Assembly (NCBI GenBank): GCA_017431105.1
Contig: JAFRLS010000003.1
Location: 124,001 to 188,000 of the forward strand
Direction: 5' to 3'
Length of the DNA stretch: 64,000 bases
From: Candidatus Saccharimonadota bacterium
Lineage (GTDB): Bacteria > Patescibacteriota > Saccharimonadia > Saccharimonadales > Saccharimonadaceae
Positions within the stretch are counted from its first letter, which is position 1. Every line of letters starts with the position of its first letter. Shown one piece after another: positions 36,176 to 45,291 of this stretch. The position numbers were made by a program, and so were the translations under genes. Below the pieces are notes generated by a model. It saw only the letters and a list, made by a program, of their open reading frames with translations, was not told the DNA's origin and ran no database searches.

Positions 36176-37973
36176 GCTTTCTTTTTATTGGATCAAGTTG
36201 ACGTTTACGCAAACGCAAAGATTTTGGCGTTACTTCAAGAAGTTCATCATCTAACAAGAAATCTAAACATTGTTCCAATGACAGTTGCGTATATGGGGTT
36301 AACTGAATTGCACCATCCGAAGCATGCGTGCGCATATTGGTGAGTTGCTTTTCGCGACAAATATTAATGTCTATATCTTCTTTTTTATTTGAGAGCCCCA
36401 CAATCATACCCTGGTAAACAGGCACTTGTGGTGGGATAAATAATATACCACGAGCCTGCGCTGCATCTAAGGCATAAGAAGTAGAGACACCATCTTCAAA
36501 GGCAACTAGGGCGCCATTGCGTTCTGGGCGATATCTCTCTTCCACTGGACGATAACCGCTTGAAATACTAGACATGATTACGGTACCTTTGGTAGCAGTA
36601 AGCAAATTATTGCGAAGCCCAATCAAAGCCGCAGTTGAAATCTCGTACACGAATCTCGTTGTGCCAGAACTTGTAATTTCTTGTGATTTTAGTTCGGCCT
36701 TTCTGATGCCGAGCTCTTGCGAAACCGCACCCACAAACTCTGGTGCCACTTCAATTGTTAAGCTCTCAATCGGCTCACATTTTTTACCATCAATTTCGCG
36801 GTAGACTACTTCCGGACGTCCAGCTTCTAGTTCGTAACCTTCACGTCGCATGGTTTCAATCAAAACAGAAAGATGCAACTCCCCTCGGCCAGAGACTTTG
36901 TAGCCTAAACCATCCGGCTGGATTTTTAGTGCGATATTAGTTTCAAGTTCCCTTTCAAGTCGCTCTGCAATTTGCCTCGAAGTCGTGAACTCACCCTCAC
37001 GGCCCTTAAGTGGTGAAGTGTTTGGCCCAATATAAATCGACAAAGTCGGAGCCTCAAGCTCGATAGTTGGCAAGGCTTCTGGGCTATCACCGGTTGCAAT
37101 TGTATCACCAATATTAGCCTCCGCTACGCCAGTAATCGCTACGATATCGCCTGCGACTGCCTCTTGTACCTCTTCCTTTCCCAAACCCTTATAAGTAAAT
37201 AGGTTGTCAATTTTGCCGCTTTTAATTTCCTGATTATGGAGGATTTTGACACTTTGTCCCTTTTTCAGTTTACCTTTGAAAATCTTGCCAATGCAATATT
37301 TGCCAAGATAATTATCGCCCGCCAGCGCGGCTACCAATAATTGCGTTGAATCACTATCAGTATCTACATTTGGCGCCGGAATATCATGAATAATTGATTC
37401 GAAAATTACATGTAAATCATTATCAAGCGCAGTAGTTTTCCCAGCTTTACCCTCACGGGCAATTGCATAATAAATTGGGTAATTCAACTGCGATTCGTCA
37501 GTAGCAAGTTCCAAGAATAAACTTTCAATTTCGTCCTTAACCTCCTCAATTCGTGCGGCTGGTTTGTCGATCTTATTAATAACCACTACAGGTTTCAATT
37601 TTAAAGCTAGAGCTTTTCGCAACACGAATTTCGTCTGCGGCATCGGACCCTCTTGTGCATCCACAATTAAAAGTACCCCATCTGCCATATTGAGTGTACG
37701 TTCAACCTCACCCGAAAAATCTGCGTGTCCCGGTGTATCGATAATATTAATTTTATAACCATCATAATACACACAAGTTTGTTTGGCAGTAATTGTAATA
37801 CCACGCTCGTGTTCCTGATCCATTGAATCCATAATCAATGTTTGCTGCATCTCGGCCTGGTTATCACGAAAAGTATGGGATTGCTTCAAAAGACCATCCA
37901 CCAAGGTAGTTTTACCGTGGTCGACGTGAGCGATAATCGCTACATTTCGGATTAGATCTTTATTTAAAGCCAT
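36156..37973 (-). CDS. typA: Translational GTPase TypA/BipA
   Basis: 605 residues from the second ATG of an ATGATG pair, the one with a TATAAT box ending 6 nt upstream; the open frame extends further up but into that promoter. Elongation-factor GTPase: G1 [10 protein letters not shown], the ERGITI switch, [17 protein letters not shown]. Then domain II, the EF-G-like domains III and V, and the BipA-specific C-terminal domain with [14 protein letters not shown]. It is involved in 50S assembly and stress adaptation. Confidence 0.95.
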   Translation of the reverse strand: MALNKDLIRNVAIIAHVDHGKTTLVDGLLKQSHTFRDNQAEMQQTLIMDSMDQEHERGITITAKQTCVYYDGYKINIIDTPGHADFSGEVERTLNMADGVLLIVDAQEGPMPQTKFVLRKALALKLKPVVVINKIDKPAARIEEVKDEIESLFLELATDESQLNYPIYYAIAREGKAGKTTALDNDLHVIFESIIHDIPAPNVDTDSDSTQLLVAALAGDNYLGKYCIGKIFKGKLKKGQSVKILHNQEIKSGKIDNLFTYKGLGKEEVQEAVAGDIVAITGVAEANIGDTIATGDSPEALPTIELEAPTLSIYIGPNTSPLKGREGEFTTSRQIAERLERELETNIALKIQPDGLGYKVSGRGELHLSVLIETMRREGYELEAGRPEVVYREIDGKKCEPIESLTIEVAPEFVGAVSQELGIRKAELKSQEITSSGTTRFVYEISTAALIGLRNNLLTATKGTVIMSSISSGYRPVEERYRPERNGALVAFEDGVSTSYALDAAQARGILFIPPQVPVYQGMIVGLSNKKEDIDINICREKQLTNMRTHASDGAIQLTPYTQLSLEQCLDFLLDDELLEVTPKSLRLRKRQLDPIKRKRENRAN

Positions 37974-37979
37974 CATCAA

Positions 37980-38021
37980 ATTATAGCACAATTTGACATT
38001 TTTGCCAATCTGTGATATAAT
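37980..38021. promoter_or_regulatory. Divergent promoters of typA and the 65-codon gene
   Basis: Plus strand: TTGACA (37993-37998), a 17-nt spacer, and TATAAT (38016-38021), 8 nt before the ATG at 38030. Minus strand: TATAAT (37985-37980), 6 nt before the typA ATG. The start codons are 56 nt apart. Confidence 0.8.
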
Positions 38022-38029
38022 GAAAAGAT

Positions 38030-38227
38030 ATGGCACAAAATAAACATCCTAAGTATAATTCTTACGAACCAGAACGTTGTTGGGTTGGGGAAACCCATAA
38101 AATTAGCTACAAAACTCGTGAAGAAGCTGAGCTTGCTGCCAGAGTTGCCGAATACGATCACCACATTAAAGGTCTAACTGTTTATAAATGTGAATATGGT
38201 GAACATTGGCATCTTAGCTCAAATTAG
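38030..38227 (+). CDS. Small soluble protein, 65 residues, unknown function
   Basis: A perfect consensus promoter ends 8 nt before the ATG, so the gene is well expressed and probably leaderless. The product has YKTREEAELAARVAEYDHHIKGLTVYKCEYGEHWHLSS. The ending resembles small proteins with a CxxC...WHL tail found in actinobacteria and phages, although here only one cysteine of that pair remains. Function not known. Overlaps the end of the convergent cutinase-VWA gene by 4 nt. Confidence 0.75.
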   Translation: MAQNKHPKYNSYEPERCWVGETHKISYKTREEAELAARVAEYDHHIKGLTVYKCEYGEHWHLSSN

Positions 38228-39924
38228 TACTTTCCAGTATTTGGAGTTTTTGGAATTTTTGGAATTACCATCCCATTAATTTGCCCATATCCTTCATCTA
38301 TCTCTACTATAATTTCTTGTGCTTCACCGCGCCTTTGTTCCGATAATGGCACCAAAGTAACTCTATTTTGTACTCCACTTTTCAGGCCGCTAATTGTAAC
38401 ACCTAAATCCTCTGTCACGCCAAGAATACTATCATTTAAAATCACCAAAGTCCGCGTTCCGGTCGTTTCAAAATTAATTTTAACTTCACCACTCGTATTA
38501 GTCTCAAAATTATTAGTTATAAGTTCCGGAAGCTCTTCAGCAGCTCTTTCCTCGACTCTAGGCAGACTGTCATATCGGCTCATAATATAGTCAAAAAGAT
38601 CGTCGAGCCTAGATAAAATCGATACCGCCTTACCACCAGTCGCTCGTGTTAGACTTCGATAATATGGCACTTCGGCCCCCTTAGTAATTACGTACATATT
38701 TACAGGGTCAATTATTTTGCTTAGCTCCACGACTTCTTCTACTGTCGTACCATCCCGATCCGGTGACAAAAATCCGGCATCGGTCGCCACTAATATTGAT
38801 TTGGTTGCTCCTTTTTGCCAATCAACGTTTAACATCGCATATTTTGCTGCTGAGAGTAATGACTCCGGCGCATCACCACCACCGTCAAGCTCAATTGCCA
38901 TCAATTCTGATTCGAATTTTTCAAAAGTACAATCGTCAAAATCGCAATGTTTAACTGGCTCGTATGGATCTGCCAAATCACGATAGTCAAATAATGCGAT
39001 GCGTCCACCAGACTCCAAAGTTCTAGCAGCAAGTTCTAAGGCCTCGCGCCTTAATTTATCAATTATGTCACTCATTGACCCAGACGAGTCAAACAAAAAT
39101 ACCGTATCGTGGGGTGATAACACTTGGTTATCTAAACCAAAATATTCAATAATTTTACTAAAAATTACTCGCGTAGCATCTTCGTATAAATTGTCTGATA
39201 CATACGAAGTATGATCATTGATGTTTAAGTATGAACTGCAGAAAATATCTTCCTTATTACACCAAGTTCCCAGCTTACCCAGAAAATTTTCTGGCTCGTA
39301 TGGTATATAAGCACCGAGTAAACCCTTATAGGCTTGGCAATCTGGTACATAAACTCGATAATCAGACAAGTTTTCACCCCTGCAAGCTGCTGGATTAATT
39401 CCTCCTCCTTCCGGTAAATAAATTTTTGGATCGCCGAAAGTTGCCGCATAAAGTATTCTATCGGCGCTTAAATATGGCAAAGCTTTTGAGATCACCATCG
39501 CACCCTGTGAATAACCGCCAATTATATATTTAGTATTTTGACACCCGCCATCATTAACAGTTCTAATTAAATTTCTTACTCCAGTATCAACACTCTCGCC
39601 AAATTCATAGGAATCTCCACCGCCAAAATACGCCCCGACGGCCACACCTAATTTATCGATTCCTATTCCTATGGCGGGATATTCAAGATCAATAAATTCA
39701 TATGTTAAATATGTAGTAGCCAGTTTAGTCGATAGCCTGTCCTTAAAATCAATATAATTTTGGTCACCACCCTGCTCGGCGCCCGAACCTCGTGCAAAAA
39801 TTACTTTTAAATCCAAACACTTCTCGTCACTAGCCTTTACTGGCAATATTAAAGTGCTTCCGACAAAAAGCATGACCAAAAGCAAAAACCTAGTCTTAAC
39901 TTTTTCTCGCAGTTTTATTGGCAT
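38224..39924 (-). CDS. Secreted cutinase-like domain fused to a von Willebrand A domain
   Basis: 566 residues from MPIKLREKVK, which gives a good signal peptide (basic start, hydrophobic 13-28, cleavage near KAS). Residues about 36-260 are a cutinase-type serine esterase: VIFARGSGAEQG, nucleophile Ser139 in IGGYSQGAM, Asp226 in WCNKEDIFC, His238 in NDHTSY, and paired cysteines. Residues about 272-470 are a VWA domain with MIDAS motif DSSGSMS (279-285). A beta-rich tail follows, and the protein ends in PKTPNTGKY, a sorting-motif-like sequence with no hydrophobic tail after it. Cutinase enzymes are typical of actinobacteria and cleave esters of lipids or polymers. Confidence 0.85.
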   Translation of the reverse strand: MPIKLREKVKTRFLLLVMLFVGSTLILPVKASDEKCLDLKVIFARGSGAEQGGDQNYIDFKDRLSTKLATTYLTYEFIDLEYPAIGIGIDKLGVAVGAYFGGGDSYEFGESVDTGVRNLIRTVNDGGCQNTKYIIGGYSQGAMVISKALPYLSADRILYAATFGDPKIYLPEGGGINPAACRGENLSDYRVYVPDCQAYKGLLGAYIPYEPENFLGKLGTWCNKEDIFCSSYLNINDHTSYVSDNLYEDATRVIFSKIIEYFGLDNQVLSPHDTVFLFDSSGSMSDIIDKLRREALELAARTLESGGRIALFDYRDLADPYEPVKHCDFDDCTFEKFESELMAIELDGGGDAPESLLSAAKYAMLNVDWQKGATKSILVATDAGFLSPDRDGTTVEEVVELSKIIDPVNMYVITKGAEVPYYRSLTRATGGKAVSILSRLDDLFDYIMSRYDSLPRVEERAAEELPELITNNFETNTSGEVKINFETTGTRTLVILNDSILGVTEDLGVTISGLKSGVQNRVTLVPLSEQRRGEAQEIIVEIDEGYGQINGMVIPKIPKTPNTGKY

Positions 39925-40028
39925 AAATAACTCCCATTTTAATTTTTGGAGATTATAACCATCCAAGATTTAAAAACGCAACCCCCCCACTTGGTTTTCA
40001 TGTTATAATAGAGAGAATCGGAGGAAAT

Positions 40029-40577
40029 ATGGATAAAAAACAACGCGAGTGGGATGAATATTTCATGGGAATCGCCGAAGCGGTTGCGGTTAAATCTAAA
40101 GACCCATCATCAAAAAATGGCTGCGTTATTGTTGACAAGAATAAACGCGTAGTGTCTCTTGGATATAATGGCTTAATTCAAGGTGCCGACGAGTCTAAAA
40201 TGACACTTTCAGAACGCCCAATGAAATATTATTTTTCGATTCATTCCGAAATGAATGCGGTGCTTTTTGCTCATCAAGATCTTACCGGCTGCACAGTTTA
40301 TAATCGCATTGCTACTTGTGAAAACTGCCTCAAATATTGTTTGCAAGCCGGGATTAAGCGTTTTGTTTATCGTGATCTTCGCGTACATTCGCATTCTACA
40401 GATCCTAAACACTCCATGACTAATGTTGAGACCGATGAAGCCATCGTTCGTTTGCTTGCGTCGGTTCCAGAAGTTAAGACACTTAATCTCACTAATGGCA
40501 AGACTTACATTGAAGATATTTTAGATTCTTATCCAAAAGATTCAGAAGAATATAGTCATTTGTCTAAATGGGTATAG
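40029..40577 (+). CDS. dCMP deaminase-like zinc enzyme (ComEB type)
   Basis: 182 residues. Cytidine/deoxycytidylate deaminase fold: GCVIVDKNKRVVSLGYNG, zinc ligand and proton shuttle in IHSEMNA, and the paired cysteines in ATCENCLKYC (the usual P before C is T). It would produce dUMP for thymidylate synthesis. GGAGG 5 nt before the ATG, with TATAAT further up. The neighbouring tdk and tmk support a pyrimidine salvage role. Confidence 0.88.
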   Translation: MDKKQREWDEYFMGIAEAVAVKSKDPSSKNGCVIVDKNKRVVSLGYNGLIQGADESKMTLSERPMKYYFSIHSEMNAVLFAHQDLTGCTVYNRIATCENCLKYCLQAGIKRFVYRDLRVHSHSTDPKHSMTNVETDEAIVRLLASVPEVKTLNLTNGKTYIEDILDSYPKDSEEYSHLSKWV

Positions 40578-40592
40578 AAAACATGTAGATGT

Positions 40593-41681
40593 ATGAAATT
40601 TGCAAAATCGAAAACTAAAAAAAGTAAGATAATACTCTTTTTAGTTTTTTGGGTCGCTCTTATTATTGGCTGCGCTGTAGCAATAACTATGTCTTTATTA
40701 TCACGAATTGATTATATATTAGTAGACAACCCGACATACGAAGTAAATACCGAAAATACTATTGCTAGCCTATTTTCACAAGTTAATCATGGCGTTATTG
40801 AAAATGGCGATATACCACTAGACACCACCAGTGTTGGTGAAAAAATTCAAAAAGTTACCTTTATTAGTCAACTTGGTACTAAACAGGTTTTTGATGTTGT
40901 TTATAATGTTGTTGACACTACTGCACCCATATTAACTGGAGACGATGAACTTGTTTTTGATGTTGATACAGAAATTGACATTTTAAATCATTATCAAGCT
41001 GAGGATAATTCTGGGCGAAAAGTCGAGCTTTCAATTAGCGGAGAATATAACATCACTGAGGCAGGTGATTATACAATTCAAATCATCGCTAAAGATGAGT
41101 CCGGAAACGAGTCCAAAAAAGAGGTTTTATTAAAAATAACCAGATCATCCTCTCAGCCTTACCCTACTTCATATTATATAAAAGTTAATCGTCAACAAAA
41201 TGTAGTTATCGTTTATTCCCAAGATCGAAACGGCGACTATTCAAACATCGCAAAAGTATTTGTTAGTTCCACTGGTGCTCCTGATTCTGAAACGCCACTT
41301 GGGACTTATACTATCTCTGATAGATACGAAGCGCTTTATCTCGTGGGCGATGTCTGGGGACATTATGCAGTACGTATTAGCGGTCCATATTTCTTCCACT
41401 CAGTACCGTATTTTTCCAAGGGTGATCCTTATTGGAATGATCTAGAATATCTTGAATATAATAAGCTTGGTAATGGAGCATCGGCTGGATGTGTTAGATT
41501 AGCGGCGGCCGACGCCAAATGGATTTACGATAATGTTAGTTATGGTACCACTGTAGAAATCTATGATTCCGACACTCTTCCAAGCGGCGTAGTAAAACCA
41601 CCCGCCATTAAAATAGACGAAAACAACCCGAATCGAGGTTGGGATCCTACTGATCCAGATCCAGATAACCCATGGAATTAG
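40593..41681 (+). CDS. L,D-transpeptidase (YkuD) with an Ig-like domain
   Basis: 362 residues. N-terminal membrane anchor (about residues 13-35), an extracytoplasmic region with a DUF5011-type Ig-like repeat (VVDTTAPILTGDDELVFDVDTEIDIL ... YTIQIIAKDESGNESKKEVLLKI), then a YkuD domain with the catalytic motif ASAGCVRLAAADAKWIYD and preceding HSVPYF. These enzymes make 3-3 peptidoglycan cross-links or attach proteins. With the CHAP and MltG proteins it shows that this cell manages a wall. Confidence 0.9.
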   Translation: MKFAKSKTKKSKIILFLVFWVALIIGCAVAITMSLLSRIDYILVDNPTYEVNTENTIASLFSQVNHGVIENGDIPLDTTSVGEKIQKVTFISQLGTKQVFDVVYNVVDTTAPILTGDDELVFDVDTEIDILNHYQAEDNSGRKVELSISGEYNITEAGDYTIQIIAKDESGNESKKEVLLKITRSSSQPYPTSYYIKVNRQQNVVIVYSQDRNGDYSNIAKVFVSSTGAPDSETPLGTYTISDRYEALYLVGDVWGHYAVRISGPYFFHSVPYFSKGDPYWNDLEYLEYNKLGNGASAGCVRLAAADAKWIYDNVSYGTTVEIYDSDTLPSGVVKPPAIKIDENNPNRGWDPTDPDPDNPWN

Positions 41682-42329
41682 TTACCATTCTATAGGTTTC
41701 ATACCGTGTTGTTTTAAAAAATCATTGGTTTTTGAAAAATGATGATTCCCAAAGAAGCCTGCATAAGCCGACAACGGTGAAGGATGTGGCGACTCCAAGA
41801 TTAAATGTTTAGATGCGTCAATCAGGCTCTTTTTATTGCGCGCATCTCTTCCCCACAAAATAAAAACTAAATGTGGCCGTTCTTTATTTAAATATTTAAT
41901 TACTTCAGTTGTAAAAAATTCCCAACCCTTACCACGGTGCGAACCAGCTCGGTGCGCCTCTACGGTTAATACAGTATTTAGTAGCAGCACGCCTTGTTTC
42001 TGCCAATTTCTTAAGTTACCAGTCTTGTTGGCGTGGTGCCCAATATCATTGTCAATCTCTTTATATATATTAATTAAAGACGGTGGGATGGGTTGCGAGT
42101 TAGGGACCGAAAAGGCTAACCCTTCAGCTGCACCAGGTGTATGATATGGGTCTTGTCCTAAAATCACCACCTTAACTTCATTTAAGTCTGTTGCGAATGC
42201 TGAAAATACTAAAGATTTTTTTGGATAAATTGTTTTATGTTCATATTCATCATGTAAAAATGCCGCCAAATCTTTAAAGTATGGTTTTTCAAATTCACTT
42301 TTTAAAAATGGCCTCCAGCTCTCGTGCAT
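41682..42329 (-). CDS. ung: Uracil-DNA glycosylase, family 1
   Basis: 215 residues from MHESWRPFLKSEF; the open frame continues upstream but through the tdk gene. Catalytic water-activating motif VVILGQDPYHTPGAAEGLAFS, the uracil-binding LLLNTVLTVEAHRAGSHRGKGWE region and the C-terminal HPSPLSAYAGFFG loop are conserved. It removes uracil from DNA. The start codon is 14 bp from the divergent tdk start. Confidence 0.96.
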   Translation of the reverse strand: MHESWRPFLKSEFEKPYFKDLAAFLHDEYEHKTIYPKKSLVFSAFATDLNEVKVVILGQDPYHTPGAAEGLAFSVPNSQPIPPSLINIYKEIDNDIGHHANKTGNLRNWQKQGVLLLNTVLTVEAHRAGSHRGKGWEFFTTEVIKYLNKERPHLVFILWGRDARNKKSLIDASKHLILESPHPSPLSAYAGFFGNHHFSKTNDFLKQHGMKPIEW

Positions 42330-42346
42330 GCTATAATTATAGCATG
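42327..42346. promoter_or_regulatory. 20-bp palindromic divergent promoter of ung and tdk
   Basis: CATGCTATAATTATAGCATG is a perfect palindrome. It contains both start codons at its ends and two overlapping TATAAT boxes (plus 42332-42337, minus 42341-42336), each ending 6 nt before its ATG. Confidence 0.85.
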
Positions 42347-42931
42347 GCAAAACTATATTTTCGTTACGGAGCAATGGGGTGCGGCAAAACGATGCAACTC
42401 TTACAAGTTGCATTTAACTATGAAGAACGTGGACATAAAGTTTGTGTGATTAAACCAAAAACCGATACCAAAAATGGCACTAAACTTTTAACTCGTATTG
42501 GCCCAGAACGGGAGACTAATTTCTGTTTTAACCATAACACTGATTTATTTAAGGAAATTTCAAAAAAATACAAAGACGTCCAATGTGTTTTAGTAGATGA
42601 AGCGCAATTTTTAACCAAAGCACAGGTTGATCAGCTTATGTTGGTGACTATAAAATTAAATATTCCAGTTATGGCTTATGGTTTAAGATTGAATTTCCGC
42701 CAAGAAGATGGTGGCTTTGAAGGTGCTACTCGTCTTCTCCAAATCGCTCACGATATTGAGGAAATCAAAACAATTTGCGAATGTGGCAAAAAAGCTACCT
42801 ATAATTCCCGTTTCTTAAACGGCAAGTTTGTCTGTGATGGTCCAGATGTTCTCATCGATGGCACTACGGAGATTGAATATCGCGCTCTCTGTCCAGCTTG
42901 CTATCAAAAATATCTAGAAGGAGCTAAATAA
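42344..42931 (+). CDS. tdk: Thymidine kinase, type II
   Basis: 195 residues. It phosphorylates thymidine to dTMP. P-loop RYGAMGCGKTMQ, the VLVDEAQF Walker B-like motif, the YGLRLNFRQE lasso region and a complete four-cysteine zinc site (CECG ... CPAC). The ATG at 42344 is set by the -10 box 6 nt upstream. The stop overlaps the tmk start (TAATG), so the two act in series. Confidence 0.95.
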   Translation: MAKLYFRYGAMGCGKTMQLLQVAFNYEERGHKVCVIKPKTDTKNGTKLLTRIGPERETNFCFNHNTDLFKEISKKYKDVQCVLVDEAQFLTKAQVDQLMLVTIKLNIPVMAYGLRLNFRQEDGGFEGATRLLQIAHDIEEIKTICECGKKATYNSRFLNGKFVCDGPDVLIDGTTEIEYRALCPACYQKYLEGAK

Positions 42932-43530
42932 TGTATATTGTTATTGAAGGCCAAGACGGCACCGGCAAATCTACCCAGGCACGTTTATTACAAGAATACT
43001 ACGAAAAACAAGGCAAAGAAGTCGTCGTTATGGACGAGCCAGATGGCGATTTGCCACAAGCTCATGACCTTCATGATATGATCCTGGCACGCGGCTATAA
43101 ATTAGAACCGATGACAAATGTATTATTATTTACCGCTGCTCGTGTCGAACTTTGGAAAAAAATTGCCGAGCCAGTTTTAAAGCGTGGCGGTATCGTAATA
43201 TCTGCTCGTAATTATTGGTATACACTTTCTTACCAAGGCTACGGCGAAGGCTTGTCGCGCAGCAAGATTATTCGTCTCACTAAAGAGACTCTGCCAGAGA
43301 AATATTTCACGCCAGATTTTGGTTTTATCCTTATTGTGTCAGATGAAGTTAGGTTAGAGCGTCAGAAAGGTCGGGGCAAAGTCACTGAAACTTTCGAAGC
43401 AAAACCTAGTGAATTTCAGCAAAAAGTCAACGCTGCCTATCCACATATTGCCAAAGATTTTAATCTTCAAATTATTGATGCTTCTGGCACTATAGAAGAA
43501 GTATTTGATTTAATTATCGGCAAATTGTGA
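42931..43530 (+). CDS. tmk: Thymidylate kinase
   Basis: 199 residues. It converts dTMP to dTDP. P-loop IEGQDGTGKSTQARLL, the DEPDG segment binding dTMP, RNYWYTLSYQGYG with the DR-type motif altered to AR, and a LID-region arginine stretch RQKGRGK. Coupled to tdk by a 1-nt overlap, making a thymidine salvage pair. It ends convergently, overlapping the ABC exporter gene by about 20 nt. Confidence 0.9.
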   Translation: MYIVIEGQDGTGKSTQARLLQEYYEKQGKEVVVMDEPDGDLPQAHDLHDMILARGYKLEPMTNVLLFTAARVELWKKIAEPVLKRGGIVISARNYWYTLSYQGYGEGLSRSKIIRLTKETLPEKYFTPDFGFILIVSDEVRLERQKGRGKVTETFEAKPSEFQQKVNAAYPHIAKDFNLQIIDASGTIEEVFDLIIGKL

Positions 43531-45291
43531 ATTGTACAATTCGGCATAGAAACCACCTGATTTTAGTAATTGTTCATGATTTCCTTGTTCCACGATATTG
43601 CCATCGCGCATTACGAGAATCAAATCAGCATTTCTGATGGTCGAAAGTCGATGCGCAATCACGAACGATGTGCGCCCATGAGTTAATTTCTCAAACGAAT
43701 CTTGAATTAAGTGCTCCGTCCGCGTATCAACGTTAGACGTCGCTTCATCTAATATCATCATTGGCGGGTTAGCTACCATAGCACGAGCAATCGTAATCAG
43801 CTGTTTTTCGCCAGCCGAAATATTGTCTGAGTCTTCTGAAATTTCAGACTTATATGTTTTAGGTAAAGCTTCAATTACGTGGTCAACATTACTTGCTTTC
43901 GCTGCAACTATAATATCATCTAAGCTAGCCGACTGATTCCCATATCGCAAATTTTCTTCCACTGTTCCAGAAAATAGCCAAGTATCTTGCAATACCATGC
44001 CAAATAATTTTCTTACATCTGCACGTTTCATTTCACGCGTTGGCACGCCATCAATCGTGATATATCCAGAATCTGGTTCATAAAAGCGCATTAATAGATT
44101 AATGATAGTGGTCTTACCAGCACCAGTTGGGCCTACAATTGCTACATTCATACCAGGCTCAATTTTGGCTGAGAAATTTTTAATCACTGGCGTATCTGGC
44201 AAATAACTGAAATTAATATTATGAAATTCTACAGCACCTTTTACTTTTTCAATAGTTAATGCTGGCTCTGTGTCTGGCTCTTCTTCTGGTTCAGCCAAGA
44301 ACTCGAAAATTCTTTCACTCGCCGCTAGCAACGACTGAATAGTTGCAGTGGTTGAGGCGATTTCGGTAATTGGCCTGTTAAATCTAGAAACATACTGGAT
44401 AAAGGCCTGAATATTGCCGATATTCACTTTCCCTTCAATCACGAACATCCCACCCATTACACAGATTGCGATATAGCCCAAGTTAGTAAAAATATGTGTC
44501 ACTGGGAATGATAAAGACGAAAATACTTGCGCTAAGGTTGCGGCCTTAGTTAATTTTTGGTTAGTTTCATCAAAACTAGCCTTCGCGGCTCTTTCATATG
44601 AATTTGATTTAATAATAATTTGTCCAGCGTAGTCTTCTTCAATTTTACTATTTAGCACGCCAAGTGTTGCTTGTTGTTCGCGGAAATACTTCTGTGCAAA
44701 GCCAGTAATTTTCCCGACTACCAAAACTGATATTGGCACTACTATAAACGAAATCAATGAAAGCGGTACACTAATGAGCAACATCATAGTCATCACGCCG
44801 ATAAGCGTCGTTAAGCTAAGTGAAATATCGGCAATTTCTTGCGACATTGATGTAGTGAGTATATCTATGTCATTAGTCATGCGTGACAAGGTATCACCAT
44901 ATTTATGTTTATCGAAATACGAAATTGGTAATCGGCTAATTTTATCAATAATCTTATTGCGTAAATCTTTGGTGTAATTGGCCGAAACAATAGCCAATAT
45001 GAAGGCCTGACCATAATTTAAAGCCGCAGAGATGCAAAATAATATAACAATAGTAATTGCTTTACCAGAAATCGTACCCCAATCAATGCCCGGATAGGTA
45101 TTGACAGCAATATTTGTCATATCGCCCAATATTTTCGGGATGAATAAATTTAAAATAGCCGAACCTATTGCAAGCAAAATAGAAAAGATTATCGAAAACC
45201 AATAGGGTTTGATTGAGTGCAAGAAACCTTTCCATGCTAACTTTGAATTTTTTGCCTTACCAGCTGTTGGACTACCGTGTTGTGGACCCAT
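43510..45291 (-). CDS. ABC exporter half-transporter, catalytic-site subunit
   Basis: 593 residues from MGPQHGSPTAGK, which has an AAAGGAGAT site; the open frame runs eight codons further upstream. Six-helix exporter domain (about 25-330), then a nucleotide-binding domain: Walker A GPTGAGKTT, signature ISAGEKQ (variant of SGGQ), Walker B MMILDEATSNVD with the catalytic Glu, and the switch His in IAHRLSTI. It overlaps the partner gene by 20 nt. The pattern fits a heterodimeric exporter such as TM287/288 or LmrCD. Confidence 0.92.
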   Translation of the reverse strand: MGPQHGSPTAGKAKNSKLAWKGFLHSIKPYWFSIIFSILLAIGSAILNLFIPKILGDMTNIAVNTYPGIDWGTISGKAITIVILFCISAALNYGQAFILAIVSANYTKDLRNKIIDKISRLPISYFDKHKYGDTLSRMTNDIDILTTSMSQEIADISLSLTTLIGVMTMMLLISVPLSLISFIVVPISVLVVGKITGFAQKYFREQQATLGVLNSKIEEDYAGQIIIKSNSYERAAKASFDETNQKLTKAATLAQVFSSLSFPVTHIFTNLGYIAICVMGGMFVIEGKVNIGNIQAFIQYVSRFNRPITEIASTTATIQSLLAASERIFEFLAEPEEEPDTEPALTIEKVKGAVEFHNINFSYLPDTPVIKNFSAKIEPGMNVAIVGPTGAGKTTIINLLMRFYEPDSGYITIDGVPTREMKRADVRKLFGMVLQDTWLFSGTVEENLRYGNQSASLDDIIVAAKASNVDHVIEALPKTYKSEISEDSDNISAGEKQLITIARAMVANPPMMILDEATSNVDTRTEHLIQDSFEKLTHGRTSFVIAHRLSTIRNADLILVMRDGNIVEQGNHEQLLKSGGFYAELYNSQFADN

